The notes under the pieces: generated by a model
Databases searched by the model: none
Seen by the model: the letters and a program-made list of their open reading frames with translations, nothing else
Told to the model about the DNA's origin: nothing
Source of the DNA: Conexibacter sp. SYSU D00693
Lineage (GTDB): Bacteria; Actinomycetota; Thermoleophilia; Solirubrobacterales; Solirubrobacteraceae
Assembly: GCF_017084525.1 (NCBI RefSeq)
Contig: NZ_CP070950.1
Span: forward strand, 930,001 to 994,000
DNA: 64,000 nt
Direction: 5' to 3'
Shown: positions 16,300 to 25,169 of the stretch, piece by piece
Layout: the number at the start of each line of letters is the position of its first letter
Position numbering within the stretch: position 1 is the first letter of the stretch
Translations under genes and position numbers: made by a program

Positions 16300-16467
16300 T
16301 CAGTCGTGGCTGCGGCGGAGGTGCGCGAAGCGCTCGTCGCGGCGCTCGAGCTGGAGCCGCGCGAGGCGGTAGCGGCGGATCTTGGCCTCCGTGCCGGTGG
16401 CGCGCTCCTTCTCGGCGACGAGCACGACGCGGTGGGCGAGGTCGGCGGTGGTGGGCATGGACAGCAT
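16300..16467 (-). CDS. 55-aa basic hypothetical protein
   Basis: A short reading frame from ATG 16467 (or 16458) to TGA 16300: about 55 residues, highly charged, with mid-section AEKERATGTEAKIRRYRLA and a likely single long helix. GAGGT precedes the ATG by six bases. Codon use matches neighbouring genes, while the other minus-strand frame across this stretch is an Arg/Pro-rich shadow. The function is unknown. Confidence 0.5.
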   Translation of the reverse strand: MLSMPTTADLAHRVVLVAEKERATGTEAKIRRYRLARLQLERRDERFAHLRRSHD

Positions 16468-16513
16468 GGTCCACCTCGGGGCGCCGCGCGCCCATCGCCG
16501 GGCGGTCCCAGCT

Positions 16514-17242
16514 TCAGGAGGAGCGCTTGTACCGCTGGTCGGTCGTCACGACGCGCTGGGCGGCGTCGACGGCGGGCCGCATCTCGCCGGGCAGTCGGCG
16601 GCGCACGCGCCACGGGGCGCCCGAGAACGTCTGGTTGGCGACCGTCGCGAAGCCCTGCTCGTCGGCGCGCAGCGCGAGCAGCAGGTGGGCGACGCGGTCG
16701 CCGCAGGGCAGGCGCGGGTCGTCGACGCGCACGCACCAGCAGTGCACGCGCCCGCGCGCGAGCGGGCCGCGGCGCGGCGCGCGGACGAGCAGCGCGCCGG
16801 CCTCCCCCACGAGCCACACGCCCAGGCGCCCGCGCTCGAGGACCAGGCCGGTCCGGCCCTGCAGGTCGCGCGCCTCGTGGCCCAGCAGGTCGCCCAGCAG
16901 GCCCAGGGCCGTGCGCTCGGCCTCCTCGGTCGGCCGGCGCCTGCCGTGGCGACGCTTGGGCCGCACGACGTCGGCCCCGCGGCGCGCGTAGAGCTCGGGG
17001 ATGATCCAGGCGTGCGCCCACGCCGCCAGGGCGACGGGCAGCGTGATCGGGTCCAGCAGCAGGAGGCCGACCCCCGTCGCCAGGAACGGGACGACGTGCG
17101 CGAGCGTCGTGAGCGTCCAGAGCGCGCCGAGGCGCCGGAGGCGCCGGTCGTCGACGCGGGCGCGCCAGTGGACCTGCGCGGTCTCGGGCAGGACCTCCGG
17201 CGCGCAGGGCGCGCCGACCGCCGGCGCCGGCTCAGCCGCCAC
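16514..17242 (-). CDS. hypothetical membrane-anchored protein
   Basis: 242 aa, GTG start. Residues 39-75 hold two hydrophobic helices (LWTLTTLAHVVPFLATGVGLLL and TLPVALAAWAHAWIIP). The remainder is soluble with basic linker RPKRRHGRRRP and a C-terminal domain containing RVHCWCVRVDDPRLPCGDR. I do not recognise the family. The start overlaps the stop of the 74-aa gene by 11 bases, indicating translational coupling. Confidence 0.7.
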   Translation of the reverse strand: MAAEPAPAVGAPCAPEVLPETAQVHWRARVDDRRLRRLGALWTLTTLAHVVPFLATGVGLLLLDPITLPVALAAWAHAWIIPELYARRGADVVRPKRRHGRRRPTEEAERTALGLLGDLLGHEARDLQGRTGLVLERGRLGVWLVGEAGALLVRAPRRGPLARGRVHCWCVRVDDPRLPCGDRVAHLLLALRADEQGFATVANQTFSGAPWRVRRRLPGEMRPAVDAAQRVVTTDQRYKRSS

Positions 17243-17456
17243 TGATGGGCAGGCGCATGATCACCAGGTCGGCGCCGACCGGCAGCTCGCGGACCTGCTC
17301 GGCGTGGCCCTCGCCCGTGGAGACCATGCCGAAGTACCCCCGGTCGAGCTGCTCGCGGAAGGCCGTCACGGCCCGCTCGACCGCGGCGGGGTCGTCGGCC
17401 GTCCACTCCGCGAGGGTCGTGTGGCCGGTGTGGTCCATGCGGACGAGGCGCGCCAT
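17232..17456 (-). CDS. 74-aa conserved-looking small protein
   Basis: 74 aa from ATG 17456, soluble, with MDHTGHTTLAEW, VTAFREQLDRGYFGMVSTGEGH and a C-terminus rich in beta-branched residues (DLVIMRLPISGG). No known family recognised. The codon pattern and the TAGCAT box 7 bases upstream support a real gene. It lies between gatB and the membrane-anchored protein gene. Confidence 0.65.
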   Translation of the reverse strand: MARLVRMDHTGHTTLAEWTADDPAAVERAVTAFREQLDRGYFGMVSTGEGHAEQVRELPVGADLVIMRLPISGG

Positions 17457-17463
17457 GGACCCG

Positions 17464-17469
17464 ATGCTA
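17464..17469 (-). promoter_or_regulatory. -10 box TAGCAT of the 74-aa gene
   Basis: Ends 7 bases before ATG 17456, in the 44-base gap after gatB, so this gene probably has its own promoter. Confidence 0.45.
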
Positions 17470-17500
17470 CGCCCGCGCTCAAGCGCGAGCACGCCCGGAC

Positions 17501-18937
17501 CTAGAGCCCGAGCTGCTCGCGCACGAGGCGGGTGACCTCCTTGCCGTCCGCGCGGCCCTTCGTCTGCTTCATGACGAACCCGACGATGACGCCGACCGGC
17601 TTCATGTCGCCGCCGCGCAGCTTCTCCGCGACGTCGGGGTTGGCCTCGAGCGCGGCCGCCACGATCGGCGCGAGCTCGTCGGCGCCGCCGACGGCGCCCA
17701 GGCCCTCGGCCTCGACGATCGCCTTGGGGTCGCCGCCCTCGGCCGCGAGCTTGTCGAGGACCTGGCGGGCGGCCTGCTGGGTGACCTCGCGGCGGGTGAC
17801 CATGCCCACGAGCGTGGCGAGCGCGGCGGGCTCGATCCGGCCCGACTGCGGGTCGTCCTCGCCCACGCGCGGCACGAGCTCGTTGGCCACCCAGTTGGCC
17901 AGGGGCTGGGGCTCGGCGCCATCCGCAGCCAGGGCGGCCTCGAAGAAGTCCGCCAGCTCGGTGCGGAAGGCCAGGTAGTGGGCGCTCTCGGCGCTCAGGC
18001 CGGCGGCCTCCAGGCGCGCGGCGCGCTCGGCGGGCAGCTCGGGCAGCGCCGCCCTGGCGCGGTCGAGCATCTCCTGGGTGATGGCGATCGGGACGAGGTC
18101 GGGCTCGGGGAAGTAGCGGTAGTCGTGCGCCTGCTCCTTGGAGCGCAGCGACGTGATCGAGCCCGACACCGGGTCGAAGTGCAGCGTCTCCTGGACGACC
18201 TCGCCGCCGTCGCGCAGCAGCGCCTCCTGCCGGGCCACCTCGGCGCGGATGCCGCGCTCGATGAACCGGAAGGAGTTCATGTTCTTGAGCTCGGTCTTCG
18301 TGCCGAGCTCGCGCGAGCCCTTGGGACGGATGGAGATGTTGGCGTCGCAGCGCAGCGACCCCTCCTCCATGTTCACGTCGGAGATCCCGAGGCGCTTGAC
18401 CGTCGCGCGCAGCAGGCGCAGCCAGTCGCCGGCCTGCTCGGCGCTGCGCACGTCGGGCTCGGTGACGATCTCCACCAGCGGCGTGCCGCCGCGGTTGAAG
18501 TCGACGACCGACGCCTCGGAGCCGTGGATGCGCCCGCTGCCGCCCGAGTGGATGAGCTTCGCCGCGTCCTCCTCGAGGTGGACGCGGTGGATGCGCACGT
18601 CGCCCAGGCGCCCGGGCCCGCAGAGAGGCTCGTCGTACTGGGAGATCTGGTAGCCCTTGGGCAGGTCGGCGTAGAAGTAGTTCTTGCGGTGGAAGATCGA
18701 CCGCGGCGCCAGCTCGCACCCGAGCGCCATGCCGATGAGCAGCCCGGCGTGGATCGCCTCGGCGTTGACCACCGGCAGCGTCCCGGGCAGCCCGAGGCAC
18801 ACCGGGCAGGTCCGCGTGTTGGGCGGCTCGCCGAACGTCAGCTCGCACCCGCAGAACATCTTCGTGCGGGTCGAGAGCTGGACGTGGATCTCCAGCCCGA
18901 TGACGGGCTCGTACTCGACCTGGGTCGCGGTGCTCAC
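17501..18937 (-). CDS. gatB: Asp/Glu-tRNA amidotransferase subunit B
   Basis: 478 aa, GTG start. The N-terminal cradle domain shows EPVIGLEIHVQL, a Cys4 zinc site (CGCELTF then CPVCLGLPG), and KNYFYADLPKGYQISQYDEP. The tail is the helical YqeY-like domain (about 330-478), ending KGRADGKEVTRLVREQL. GatB binds tRNA and transamidates Glu- or Asp-tRNA in GatCAB. The GTG overlaps the gatA TGA in GTGA. Confidence 0.97.
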   Translation of the reverse strand: MSTATQVEYEPVIGLEIHVQLSTRTKMFCGCELTFGEPPNTRTCPVCLGLPGTLPVVNAEAIHAGLLIGMALGCELAPRSIFHRKNYFYADLPKGYQISQYDEPLCGPGRLGDVRIHRVHLEEDAAKLIHSGGSGRIHGSEASVVDFNRGGTPLVEIVTEPDVRSAEQAGDWLRLLRATVKRLGISDVNMEEGSLRCDANISIRPKGSRELGTKTELKNMNSFRFIERGIRAEVARQEALLRDGGEVVQETLHFDPVSGSITSLRSKEQAHDYRYFPEPDLVPIAITQEMLDRARAALPELPAERAARLEAAGLSAESAHYLAFRTELADFFEAALAADGAEPQPLANWVANELVPRVGEDDPQSGRIEPAALATLVGMVTRREVTQQAARQVLDKLAAEGGDPKAIVEAEGLGAVGGADELAPIVAAALEANPDVAEKLRGGDMKPVGVIVGFVMKQTKGRADGKEVTRLVREQLGL

Positions 18938-20349
18938 TGCGCTCGCCTCCACGGGGCGCCGTCGAAGCCGATGGTCTGCTCGAGGGCGAAGGACGCGTCG
19001 AGCAGCCGGTTCTCGCCGAAGGCCGGCGCGGCGAGCTGGAAGCCCACCGGCAGGCCGTCGCTCGTCCCGCAGGGGATCGACACGGCCGGGATGCCGGCCA
19101 GGGACATCGGGACGGTGAAGTAGTCGTTGAGGTACATCGCCAGCGGGTCGCTGGTCAGCTCGCCGAGGCCGAAGGCGACGGTCGGCGACGTCGGGGTGAC
19201 GACGAAGTCGACCTGCTCGAAGGCCTGGCGGAAGTCCTGCGCGATGAGCGTGCGGACCTTCTGGGCCGAGGCGTAGTACGCGTCGTAGTAGCCCGAGCTC
19301 AGCGCGTAGGTGCCGAGCATCACGCGGCGCTTGACCTCCGCGCCGAAGCCGTCGTGGCGGGTGCGCGTGTACATCGTCAGGAGGTCCTTGGCCTCCTTGT
19401 CGCGCATGCCGTAGCGCACGCCGTCGAAGCGCGCGAGGTTCGACGAGCACTCCGCCGGGGCGAGCACGTAGTAGGCGCTCAGGCCGTAGTCGGCGTGGGG
19501 CAGCGGCACGCGCTTGATCGTGGCGCCGAGCCCCTCGGCCAGCTGCAGCGTCTCCTCGAAGCGGGCGAAGACGCCGTCCTCGATGCCCTCGCCGGTGAGC
19601 TCCTCGGGGACGCCGAGCGTGATGCCGTCGAGGCGCTGCGCGCTGGGCAGGGCGATCTCGTCGGGGTGCTGCAGCGAGGTCGAGTCGCGCGGGTCGTCGC
19701 CGACCATGTGGCGGTACAGCAGCGCGGCGTCGGTGACGTCGCGCGTGAGCGGGCCCGCCTGGTCCAGCGACGAGGCGAAGGCGATCATCCCGTAGCGCGA
19801 GACCGTCCCGTAGGTCGGCTTGAGCCCGACGATCCCGCACAGCGCGGCGGGCTGGCGGATCGAGCCGCCGGTGTCGGTCCCCAGCGCCCAGGGCGCGGTG
19901 CCGTCGGCGACCGCCGCGGCGCTGCCGCCGCTCGAGCCGCCCGGGACGCGGCCGCGGTCCCACGGGTTGAGGACGGCGCCGTAGGCCGAGTTCTCGTTGG
20001 ACGAGCCCATGGCGAACTCGTCCTGGTTGGTCTTGGCCAGCAGCGGCGCGCCGGCCCTGGTCAGCCGGTCGACGACGGTCGCCGTGTAGGGCGGGCGGTA
20101 GTCCTCGAGGATCTTCGAGCCGGCCTGCGACGGCACGCCCTCGGTGCAGAAGAGGTCCTTGACGCCGAGCGGGACGCCGCCCAGCGGGCCGTCCTGGTGC
20201 AGCTCGGCCGGCGCCTGGTCGGCGACCCAGACGTACGCGTTGAGCTCGTCGGCCGCGGCGGCGCCGCGGTAGGCCTCGAACAGCTCGCGCGCGTCGAGGT
20301 CGCCCGCGGCCACGGCGTCGGCGGCCTGCTTGGCCGTGAGCTGCCTCAC
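18934..20349 (-). CDS. gatA: Asp/Glu-tRNA amidotransferase subunit A (amidase)
   Basis: 471 aa amidase-signature enzyme that releases ammonia from glutamine or asparagine. The Ser-cisSer-Lys triad is visible: lysine in GVKDLFC near residue 70, and serines in the glycine-rich [14 protein letters not shown] and [12 protein letters not shown]. The GTG start overlaps the gatC stop by four bases, and the 3' end overlaps gatB likewise, forming a tight gatCAB operon. Confidence 0.97.
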   Translation of the reverse strand: MRQLTAKQAADAVAAGDLDARELFEAYRGAAAADELNAYVWVADQAPAELHQDGPLGGVPLGVKDLFCTEGVPSQAGSKILEDYRPPYTATVVDRLTRAGAPLLAKTNQDEFAMGSSNENSAYGAVLNPWDRGRVPGGSSGGSAAAVADGTAPWALGTDTGGSIRQPAALCGIVGLKPTYGTVSRYGMIAFASSLDQAGPLTRDVTDAALLYRHMVGDDPRDSTSLQHPDEIALPSAQRLDGITLGVPEELTGEGIEDGVFARFEETLQLAEGLGATIKRVPLPHADYGLSAYYVLAPAECSSNLARFDGVRYGMRDKEAKDLLTMYTRTRHDGFGAEVKRRVMLGTYALSSGYYDAYYASAQKVRTLIAQDFRQAFEQVDFVVTPTSPTVAFGLGELTSDPLAMYLNDYFTVPMSLAGIPAVSIPCGTSDGLPVGFQLAAPAFGENRLLDASFALEQTIGFDGAPWRRAQ

Positions 20350-20630
20350 GCCTGCGGGCTCGGGACGAGGAAGCCGCCGTCCTGCACGGCCGGGGCGTTG
20401 GCCAGCGCGACGTCGCGCGGCAGCGACGGGGTGACCTCGTCGGGACGCAGCGCGTTGGCGACCTCGACGACGTGGCTCGTCGGCGGCACGTCGGTCAGGT
20501 CGAGCGTCTGGAGCTTCTCGATGTGGCCGAGGATCTTCGTGAGCTCCTCGCTCATCCGGCCCACCTCGTCGTCGGTGAGCTCCAGGCGCGCCAGGCGGGC
20601 GACGTGCAGGACCTGCTCGCGGTCGATCAT
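20346..20630 (-). CDS. gatC: Asp/Glu-tRNA amidotransferase subunit C
   Basis: 94 aa, the usual GatC length. Family features are the N-terminal VLHVARLARLELTDDE and the C-terminal LRPDEVTPSLPRDVALANAP. GatC wraps around GatA and GatB and stabilises the complex. It is the first gene of the operon; TAGACT lies 10 bases before its ATG, leaving at most a very short leader. Confidence 0.95.
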   Translation of the reverse strand: MIDREQVLHVARLARLELTDDEVGRMSEELTKILGHIEKLQTLDLTDVPPTSHVVEVANALRPDEVTPSLPRDVALANAPAVQDGGFLVPSPQA

Positions 20631-20640
20631 GCGACGGCCC

Positions 20641-20646
20641 AGTCTA
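20641..20646 (-). promoter_or_regulatory. -10 box TAGACT of gatCAB
   Basis: Ends 10 bases before the gatC ATG in a 31-base gap after the preceding gene. Confidence 0.4.
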
Positions 20647-20661
20647 GGACCGTCGCCGCCC

Positions 20662-21144
20662 TCAGGACCCTGCGCCCGGGATGGGCCGCGCCGGGGGCGG
20701 CGTGTACGCCGACTCCGGCGCGTCCTTGCGCTCGTCGCCCATCGCCAGCCACGAGCCGACCGGGATGAGGACCGCGACGAGCAGGCCGGCCCAGCCCGCC
20801 GGCTCCAGGGCGACCTGCGTGTTGCCCAGGCCGGCGTCGAGGGCGGGCTGGAGGACGAGGGCGCGCAGCAGCAGCGCGGGCACGAGCAGGATCCCGAGCA
20901 TCGAGGTCCAGATGTCGGCGGTCATGATCCACGCGACCGGCCGGCCCTTCGCGGTGACCACGACGAGCGCCAGGCCCAGGAGGGCGAGCACGACCAGCAG
21001 GACCACGAGGACGATGCCCAGGCCGCCGTAGCCCGTGGCGGTCAGGCCCTCGCCCTCGAACCAGTCGAGGGCGAGCAGGACCAGGAGCGCGGCGCTCGCC
21101 GCGCCGCACAGCAGCTCGCCGTGACGCAGGCGCCCGAGGCCCAT
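20662..21144 (-). CDS. hypothetical four-helix membrane protein
   Basis: 160 aa with four hydrophobic segments (about residues 10-28, 42-66, 78-98 and 117-135) and a proline-rich soluble tail. No family recognised. Its ATG overlaps the TGA of folD (TGATG), so it is probably translated from the folD mRNA. It has no evident link to folate metabolism. Confidence 0.75.
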   Translation of the reverse strand: MGLGRLRHGELLCGAASAALLVLLALDWFEGEGLTATGYGGLGIVLVVLLVVLALLGLALVVVTAKGRPVAWIMTADIWTSMLGILLVPALLLRALVLQPALDAGLGNTQVALEPAGWAGLLVAVLIPVGSWLAMGDERKDAPESAYTPPPARPIPGAGS

Positions 21145-22007
21145 CAGGCCGCGACCTCCTCGAGCTGGAGCTCGGCCGCGCGCAGCGTGTTGCGCAGCAG
21201 GCAGGCGATCGTCATCGGGCCCACGCCGCCGGGGACGGGGGTGATGGCCGACGCGGCCTCGGACGCCGCAGCGAAGTCCACGTCCCCGGTGAGCCCGGTC
21301 TCGAGCCGGTTCATGCCCACGTCGATCACGACGGCGCCCGGCTTGACCCAGTCGCCCTTCACGAGGTGCGCGACGCCGACCGCCGCGATGAGGACGTCGG
21401 CGCGCCGGCAGACCTCGCGCAGGTCGCGCGTTCGCGAGTGGCAGACGGTGACCGTCGCGTTGGCCGCCAGCAGCAGCTGGGCCATCGGCTTGCCGAAGAG
21501 GTTGGACCGGCCGATGACGACGGCCTCGGCGCCCCGGAGCTCGGCGCCCGCCTCGGCGAGCAGGAGCATCACGCCCTCGGGCGTGCACGGCCGCAGCCCC
21601 TCCATCCCCAGCGCCAGGCGGCCGGCGCTCGCGACCGTCAGGCCGTCGACGTCCTTGCGCGCGTCGATGCGGTTGGTGAGCTCGACGCCGTCGAGGTGGT
21701 CCGGGACCGGCAGCTGGCAGAGGATGCCGCTGACGTCGGGGTCCTCGTTGAGGCGGTCGAGCAGCGCGACGACCTCCTCGCGCGGCGCGTCGCCCGGCAG
21801 GCGGTGGTCGAAGCCCTGGATGCCGACCTCGGCGCAGGCCTTCTGCTTGCCGCCGACGTACACCGCGCTGGCGGGGTCGTCGCCGACGAGGACGGTGGCC
21901 AGGCCGGGGCGGCGGCCGTGGCGGTCCACGAACGCCTGCACCTCCTCCGCGACCGCGGCTCGGGTGCGTGCCGCGAGGGCCTTGCCGTCGATGATCTGGG
22001 CCGCCAT
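21144..22007 (-). CDS. folD: methylenetetrahydrofolate dehydrogenase/cyclohydrolase FolD
   Basis: 287 aa bifunctional enzyme interconverting methylene-, methenyl- and formyl-tetrahydrofolate with NADP. Signatures are LATVLVGDDPASAVYVGGKQKA with the catalytic lysine, GILCQLPVPDHLD, VIGRSNLFGKPMAQLLL and the C-terminal PVPGGVGPMT. ATG 22007 begins the conserved N-terminus (AAQIIDGKALA). No Shine-Dalgarno; a TAGGGT box sits 8 bases upstream. Confidence 0.97.
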   Translation of the reverse strand: MAAQIIDGKALAARTRAAVAEEVQAFVDRHGRRPGLATVLVGDDPASAVYVGGKQKACAEVGIQGFDHRLPGDAPREEVVALLDRLNEDPDVSGILCQLPVPDHLDGVELTNRIDARKDVDGLTVASAGRLALGMEGLRPCTPEGVMLLLAEAGAELRGAEAVVIGRSNLFGKPMAQLLLAANATVTVCHSRTRDLREVCRRADVLIAAVGVAHLVKGDWVKPGAVVIDVGMNRLETGLTGDVDFAAASEAASAITPVPGGVGPMTIACLLRNTLRAAELQLEEVAA

Positions 22008-22015
22008 CGGGCCGG

Positions 22016-22021
22016 ACCCTA
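22016..22021 (-). promoter_or_regulatory. -10 box TAGGGT of folD, overlapping the helicase stop codon
   Basis: TAGGGT ends 8 bases before the folD ATG. Its TAG is the stop codon of the upstream helicase gene. Confidence 0.5.
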
Positions 22022-24223
22022 GCGCTTGGTCAGCGGGGCGAAGTCGGCCATGAGCTTGCGCTCGACGCCGTCCTTGGCGAAGCGCACGACGACGACGCCG
22101 CCCGGCTCCACGGACAGCACGACGCCGTCGCCGAAGGCGGCGTGGACGACGTCGTCGCCCTGGGCGAAGCCGGCGGCCGGCGCGTCCTGGCGGGCGGCGG
22201 CCCAGCTCGACATCGCCCGCGGGCGACCGCCGCCGGACGGCCCCGAGCCCGCGAAGGCGCCCAGGCCGCCCTCGCGGTCCAGGAGGTCGGGCGGCAGCTC
22301 GCCGAGGAAGCGGCTGGGCAGCCCCGGCGTCGCGGCGCCGAAGACCGACCGCCGGCGCGCGTGCGAGAGCGTGAGGTCCTTCATCGCGCGGGTGATGCCG
22401 ACGTAGCAGAGCCGGCGCTCCTCCTCGAGCGTGCCCTCGTCGACCGAGCGCGAGTGCGGGAAGACGCCCTCCTCCATCCCCAGGATGAAGACCGTCGGGT
22501 ACTCGAGGCCCTTGGCGTTGTGGAGCGTCATGAGGGTCACGAGCCCCTCGTCGTCGCGGCGCGTGTCGGCGTCGGCCACGAGCGCGAGCTGCTGGAGGAA
22601 CAGGTCGAGCCGGTCCTCCGACGGGTCGGTCGTCGCGTCGAACTCCCGCGCCGCCTCACCGAGCGCGGCGAGGTTCTCGATGCGCCCCTGCGCCTCGATC
22701 GTGCGCTCGGCCTCCAGCGCCTCGAGGTAGCCGGTCTCGTGGAGGATCGCCTCGAGCAGGTCGCCCACCGGCACGCCCTCCTGCGCGCGCGAGCGCAGGT
22801 CCTGCATCGTCGCCATGAACCGCGTGAGCGCCTTGATCGCCGCGGTCCCCAGGCCGGGCACCGCCGTCGGCTCCGCGGCCGCCTCCCAGACCGGGATGCC
22901 CATCGCGTCGGCGTGGCTGAGCACGCGCTGCAGTGAGGTGTTGCCGATGCCGCGCCGCGGCGTGTTGACGATCCGGGCGAAGGCGATGCCGTCGGCCGGG
23001 TTGGCCAGGACGGTGAGGTAGGCGATCGCGTCCTTGACCTCGGCGCGCTCGTAGAACTTCGTGCCGCCGACGACCTGGTAGCCGATCTCGCGGCGCACGA
23101 GCTGGTCCTCGAGCACCCGGGACTGCGCGTTGGTGCGGTAGAAGACCGCGATCTCGCTGCGGCTGTGGCCCTCGTCGACGAGCCGCTCGACCTCGCCCAC
23201 GACGAACCGCGCCTCGGCGTGCTCGTCGTCGAGCTCGCGCACCCGGATGGGCTCGCCGCGGCCGTTGTCGGTCCACAGCTCCTTCTCCATCTGGTCGCGG
23301 TTGTGGCGGATGAGCGCGTTGGCCGCGTCGAGGATCGTCTGCGTCGAGCGGTAGTTCTGCTCGAGGCGCACGACCTTCGCCTCCGGGAAGTCGTCCTGGA
23401 AGTCGAGGATGTTGCGGATGTCCGCGCCGCGGAACGAGTAGACCGACTGCGCGTCGTCGCCGACGACCATGAGGTTGCCGTGCTCGCCGGCGATGAGCTG
23501 CAGCAGCCGGTACTGCGCGTGGTTGGTGTCCTGGTACTCGTCGACGAGGACCCAGCGGAAGGCGGCGCTGTAGCGGGCGCGCACCTCGGGGAAGAGCTCG
23601 AGGACGTTGACGACGCGCACGAGCAGGTCGTCGAAGTCCATGGCGTTGGCCTTCAGCAGCGCCTGCTCGTAGAGCTCGAAGGCCTCGCCGACGACCTCCT
23701 CGTAGGGGCCCGACACGAGCTCGCGGTGGGCGGCGGCGTCGCGCAGCTTGTTCTTGGCGTCGGAGATCTGGTGCTGGACGCTGGCCGGCGTGAAGCGCTT
23801 GACGTCGGCGCCGATCTCCTCGAGGCAGCGCTTGACCAGCCGTCGGGAGTCGGCCGCGTCGTAGATCGTGAAGGAGCGGGTGTAGCCCAGCCGCGGCGCC
23901 TCGGCCCGCAGGATCCGCGCGCAGGCGGCGTGGAACGTCGAGACCCACATCGCGCGCGTGGAGTGGCCGAGCAGCCCCTCGACGCGCTCGCGCATCTCCC
24001 CCGCGGCCTTGTTGGTGAACGTGATGGCCAGGACCTCGCCCGGCCGCGCCAGCCCGGTGTGCACGAGGTAGGCGATGCGGTGCGTGAGCACGCGCGTCTT
24101 GCCCGAGCCTGCGCCCGCGAGGACCAGCAGCGGGCCCTCCTCGTGGGTGACGGCGTCGCGCTGCGGGTCGTTGAGCCCCTCCAGCAGCGAGGCGATGCGG
24201 TCGTCGGCGGCGGTGGGGCCCAT
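22019..24223 (-). CDS. pcrA: PcrA/UvrD-type 3'-5' DNA helicase
   Basis: 734 aa, superfamily 1A helicase. Motif I is LVLAGAGSGKTR, Ia ITFTNKAAGEM, II VDEYQDTNHAQY, III VGDDAQSVYSFRGAD, IV LEQNYRSTQTIL, V VTLMTLHNAKGLEYP, VI EERRLCYVGITRA. The C-terminal 60 residues form a Tudor-like domain (GDDVVHAAFGDGVVLS) as in PcrA, which contacts RNA polymerase or other partners. It acts in nucleotide-excision repair and removal of blocked complexes. ATG 24223 has a TATCCT box 8 bases upstream; upstream in-frame codons are antisense of the next gene. Confidence 0.95.
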   Translation of the reverse strand: MGPTAADDRIASLLEGLNDPQRDAVTHEEGPLLVLAGAGSGKTRVLTHRIAYLVHTGLARPGEVLAITFTNKAAGEMRERVEGLLGHSTRAMWVSTFHAACARILRAEAPRLGYTRSFTIYDAADSRRLVKRCLEEIGADVKRFTPASVQHQISDAKNKLRDAAAHRELVSGPYEEVVGEAFELYEQALLKANAMDFDDLLVRVVNVLELFPEVRARYSAAFRWVLVDEYQDTNHAQYRLLQLIAGEHGNLMVVGDDAQSVYSFRGADIRNILDFQDDFPEAKVVRLEQNYRSTQTILDAANALIRHNRDQMEKELWTDNGRGEPIRVRELDDEHAEARFVVGEVERLVDEGHSRSEIAVFYRTNAQSRVLEDQLVRREIGYQVVGGTKFYERAEVKDAIAYLTVLANPADGIAFARIVNTPRRGIGNTSLQRVLSHADAMGIPVWEAAAEPTAVPGLGTAAIKALTRFMATMQDLRSRAQEGVPVGDLLEAILHETGYLEALEAERTIEAQGRIENLAALGEAAREFDATTDPSEDRLDLFLQQLALVADADTRRDDEGLVTLMTLHNAKGLEYPTVFILGMEEGVFPHSRSVDEGTLEEERRLCYVGITRAMKDLTLSHARRRSVFGAATPGLPSRFLGELPPDLLDREGGLGAFAGSGPSGGGRPRAMSSWAAARQDAPAAGFAQGDDVVHAAFGDGVVLSVEPGGVVVVRFAKDGVERKLMADFAPLTKR

Positions 24224-24231
24224 CCCCTCCG

Positions 24232-24237
24232 AGGATA
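24232..24237 (-). promoter_or_regulatory. -10 box TATCCT of the helicase gene
   Basis: Ends 8 bases before ATG 24223, in a 46-base divergent gap shared with the queuosine-salvage gene. Confidence 0.5.
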
Positions 24238-24256
24238 GGCGCGAGACCGGGCGGCA

Positions 24257-24262
24257 TAGGCT
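24257..24262 (+). promoter_or_regulatory. -10 box TAGGCT of the queuosine-salvage gene
   Basis: Ends 7 bases before GTG 24270. With the helicase box at 24232-24237 it makes two back-to-back promoters. Confidence 0.5.
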
Positions 24263-24269
24263 GCGCGGC

Positions 24270-25169
24270 GTGCCCGGCCTGCTCGACGAGGTGCGCGCGT
24301 CCTGCGCGGCCATCGCTGCGGACGCGCGCTCGGTGCGCATCGCGCCCGAGGCGCTCGAGCGCCTCGTGGTCAGCGAGGACGTCCCGGCCCCCACGCTGGA
24401 CCCCGAGCGCCACTTCCTCGAGGGCTCCGAGCTCGAGGTCGCGACCTACCTCCTGGTCCTCGACGCGGTGAACTTCGGCTCGGGCTGGTTCCCGACGCTG
24501 CGCAAGCGCGCGCTGCCCGACGGCTCGACGGTCTCCGGCTACTTCACGGTCGCCTGGGCGCTGGCCGACCGCTGGCGCGCCCACGGCTCCTGGACCAACG
24601 ACGAGCTGCGCGCGATGCGCACCGAGGAGGTCGCCGACGTCCTGGGCCAGCGGCGTGACCACGAGCTCATGAGCCTCTACGCGCAGGCGCTGCGCGAGCT
24701 GGGGCGCTTCCTCGGCGACCACACCGCGCTGGACCTCGTGACCGTCGCGCGCGGGAGCGCCGAGCGGCTCGCGGAGGCCGTGGTCGAGCACATGGCGCTG
24801 TGGGACGACCGCGGCTTCTTCAAGCGCGCGCAGATCCTCGCCCACGACCTGGCGATCGCCGGCCTCGCCTCGTTCACCGACCTCGACCGGCTCACGATCT
24901 TCGCCGACAACCTCGTCCCCCACGTCCTGCGGGTGGAGGGCGCCCTCGTCCTCGACCCCGAGCTCGAGGCCCGGATCGACCGCGAGGAGCTCCTGCCCCC
25001 CGGCCGCGAGGAGCGCGAGCTGCGGGCGTGCGCCCTGCACGCCTGCGAGCTCGTCAGCGCCCGGACCGGGGTCGCTCCCCGCGTGCTCGACGTCTGGCTG
25101 TGGAACCGCGGCCAGGCTCAAGCGGTCAAGGCGCGGCCCCGACACCGGACGAGGTGCGTCTTCTACTAG
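24270..25169 (+). CDS. queuosine 5'-phosphate N-glycosylase (QNG1/DUF2419 family)
   Basis: 299 aa, full length for the family. Diagnostic segments are LDAVNFGSGWFP near residue 70, SGYFTVAWAL, FADNLVPHVLRVEG near residue 218, DVWLWNRGQ, and a C-terminus ending RTRCVFY (family form RTRS-x-YY). Members hydrolyse queuosine 5'-phosphate to release queuine for salvage. The assignment is by motif; no other queuosine gene is nearby. GTG 24270 is chosen from the TAGGCT box and the start of homology. Confidence 0.88.
   Translation: MPGLLDEVRASCAAIAADARSVRIAPEALERLVVSEDVPAPTLDPERHFLEGSELEVATYLLVLDAVNFGSGWFPTLRKRALPDGSTVSGYFTVAWALADRWRAHGSWTNDELRAMRTEEVADVLGQRRDHELMSLYAQALRELGRFLGDHTALDLVTVARGSAERLAEAVVEHMALWDDRGFFKRAQILAHDLAIAGLASFTDLDRLTIFADNLVPHVLRVEGALVLDPELEARIDREELLPPGREERELRACALHACELVSARTGVAPRVLDVWLWNRGQAQAVKARPRHRTRCVFY

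Noticed and set aside
16286-16495. 69-aa minus-strand frame (MGARRPEVDH...)
   Set aside because: It overlaps the 55-aa frame at 16300-16467, which has a better ribosome site and codon pattern; this one is an Arg/Pro-rich shadow.
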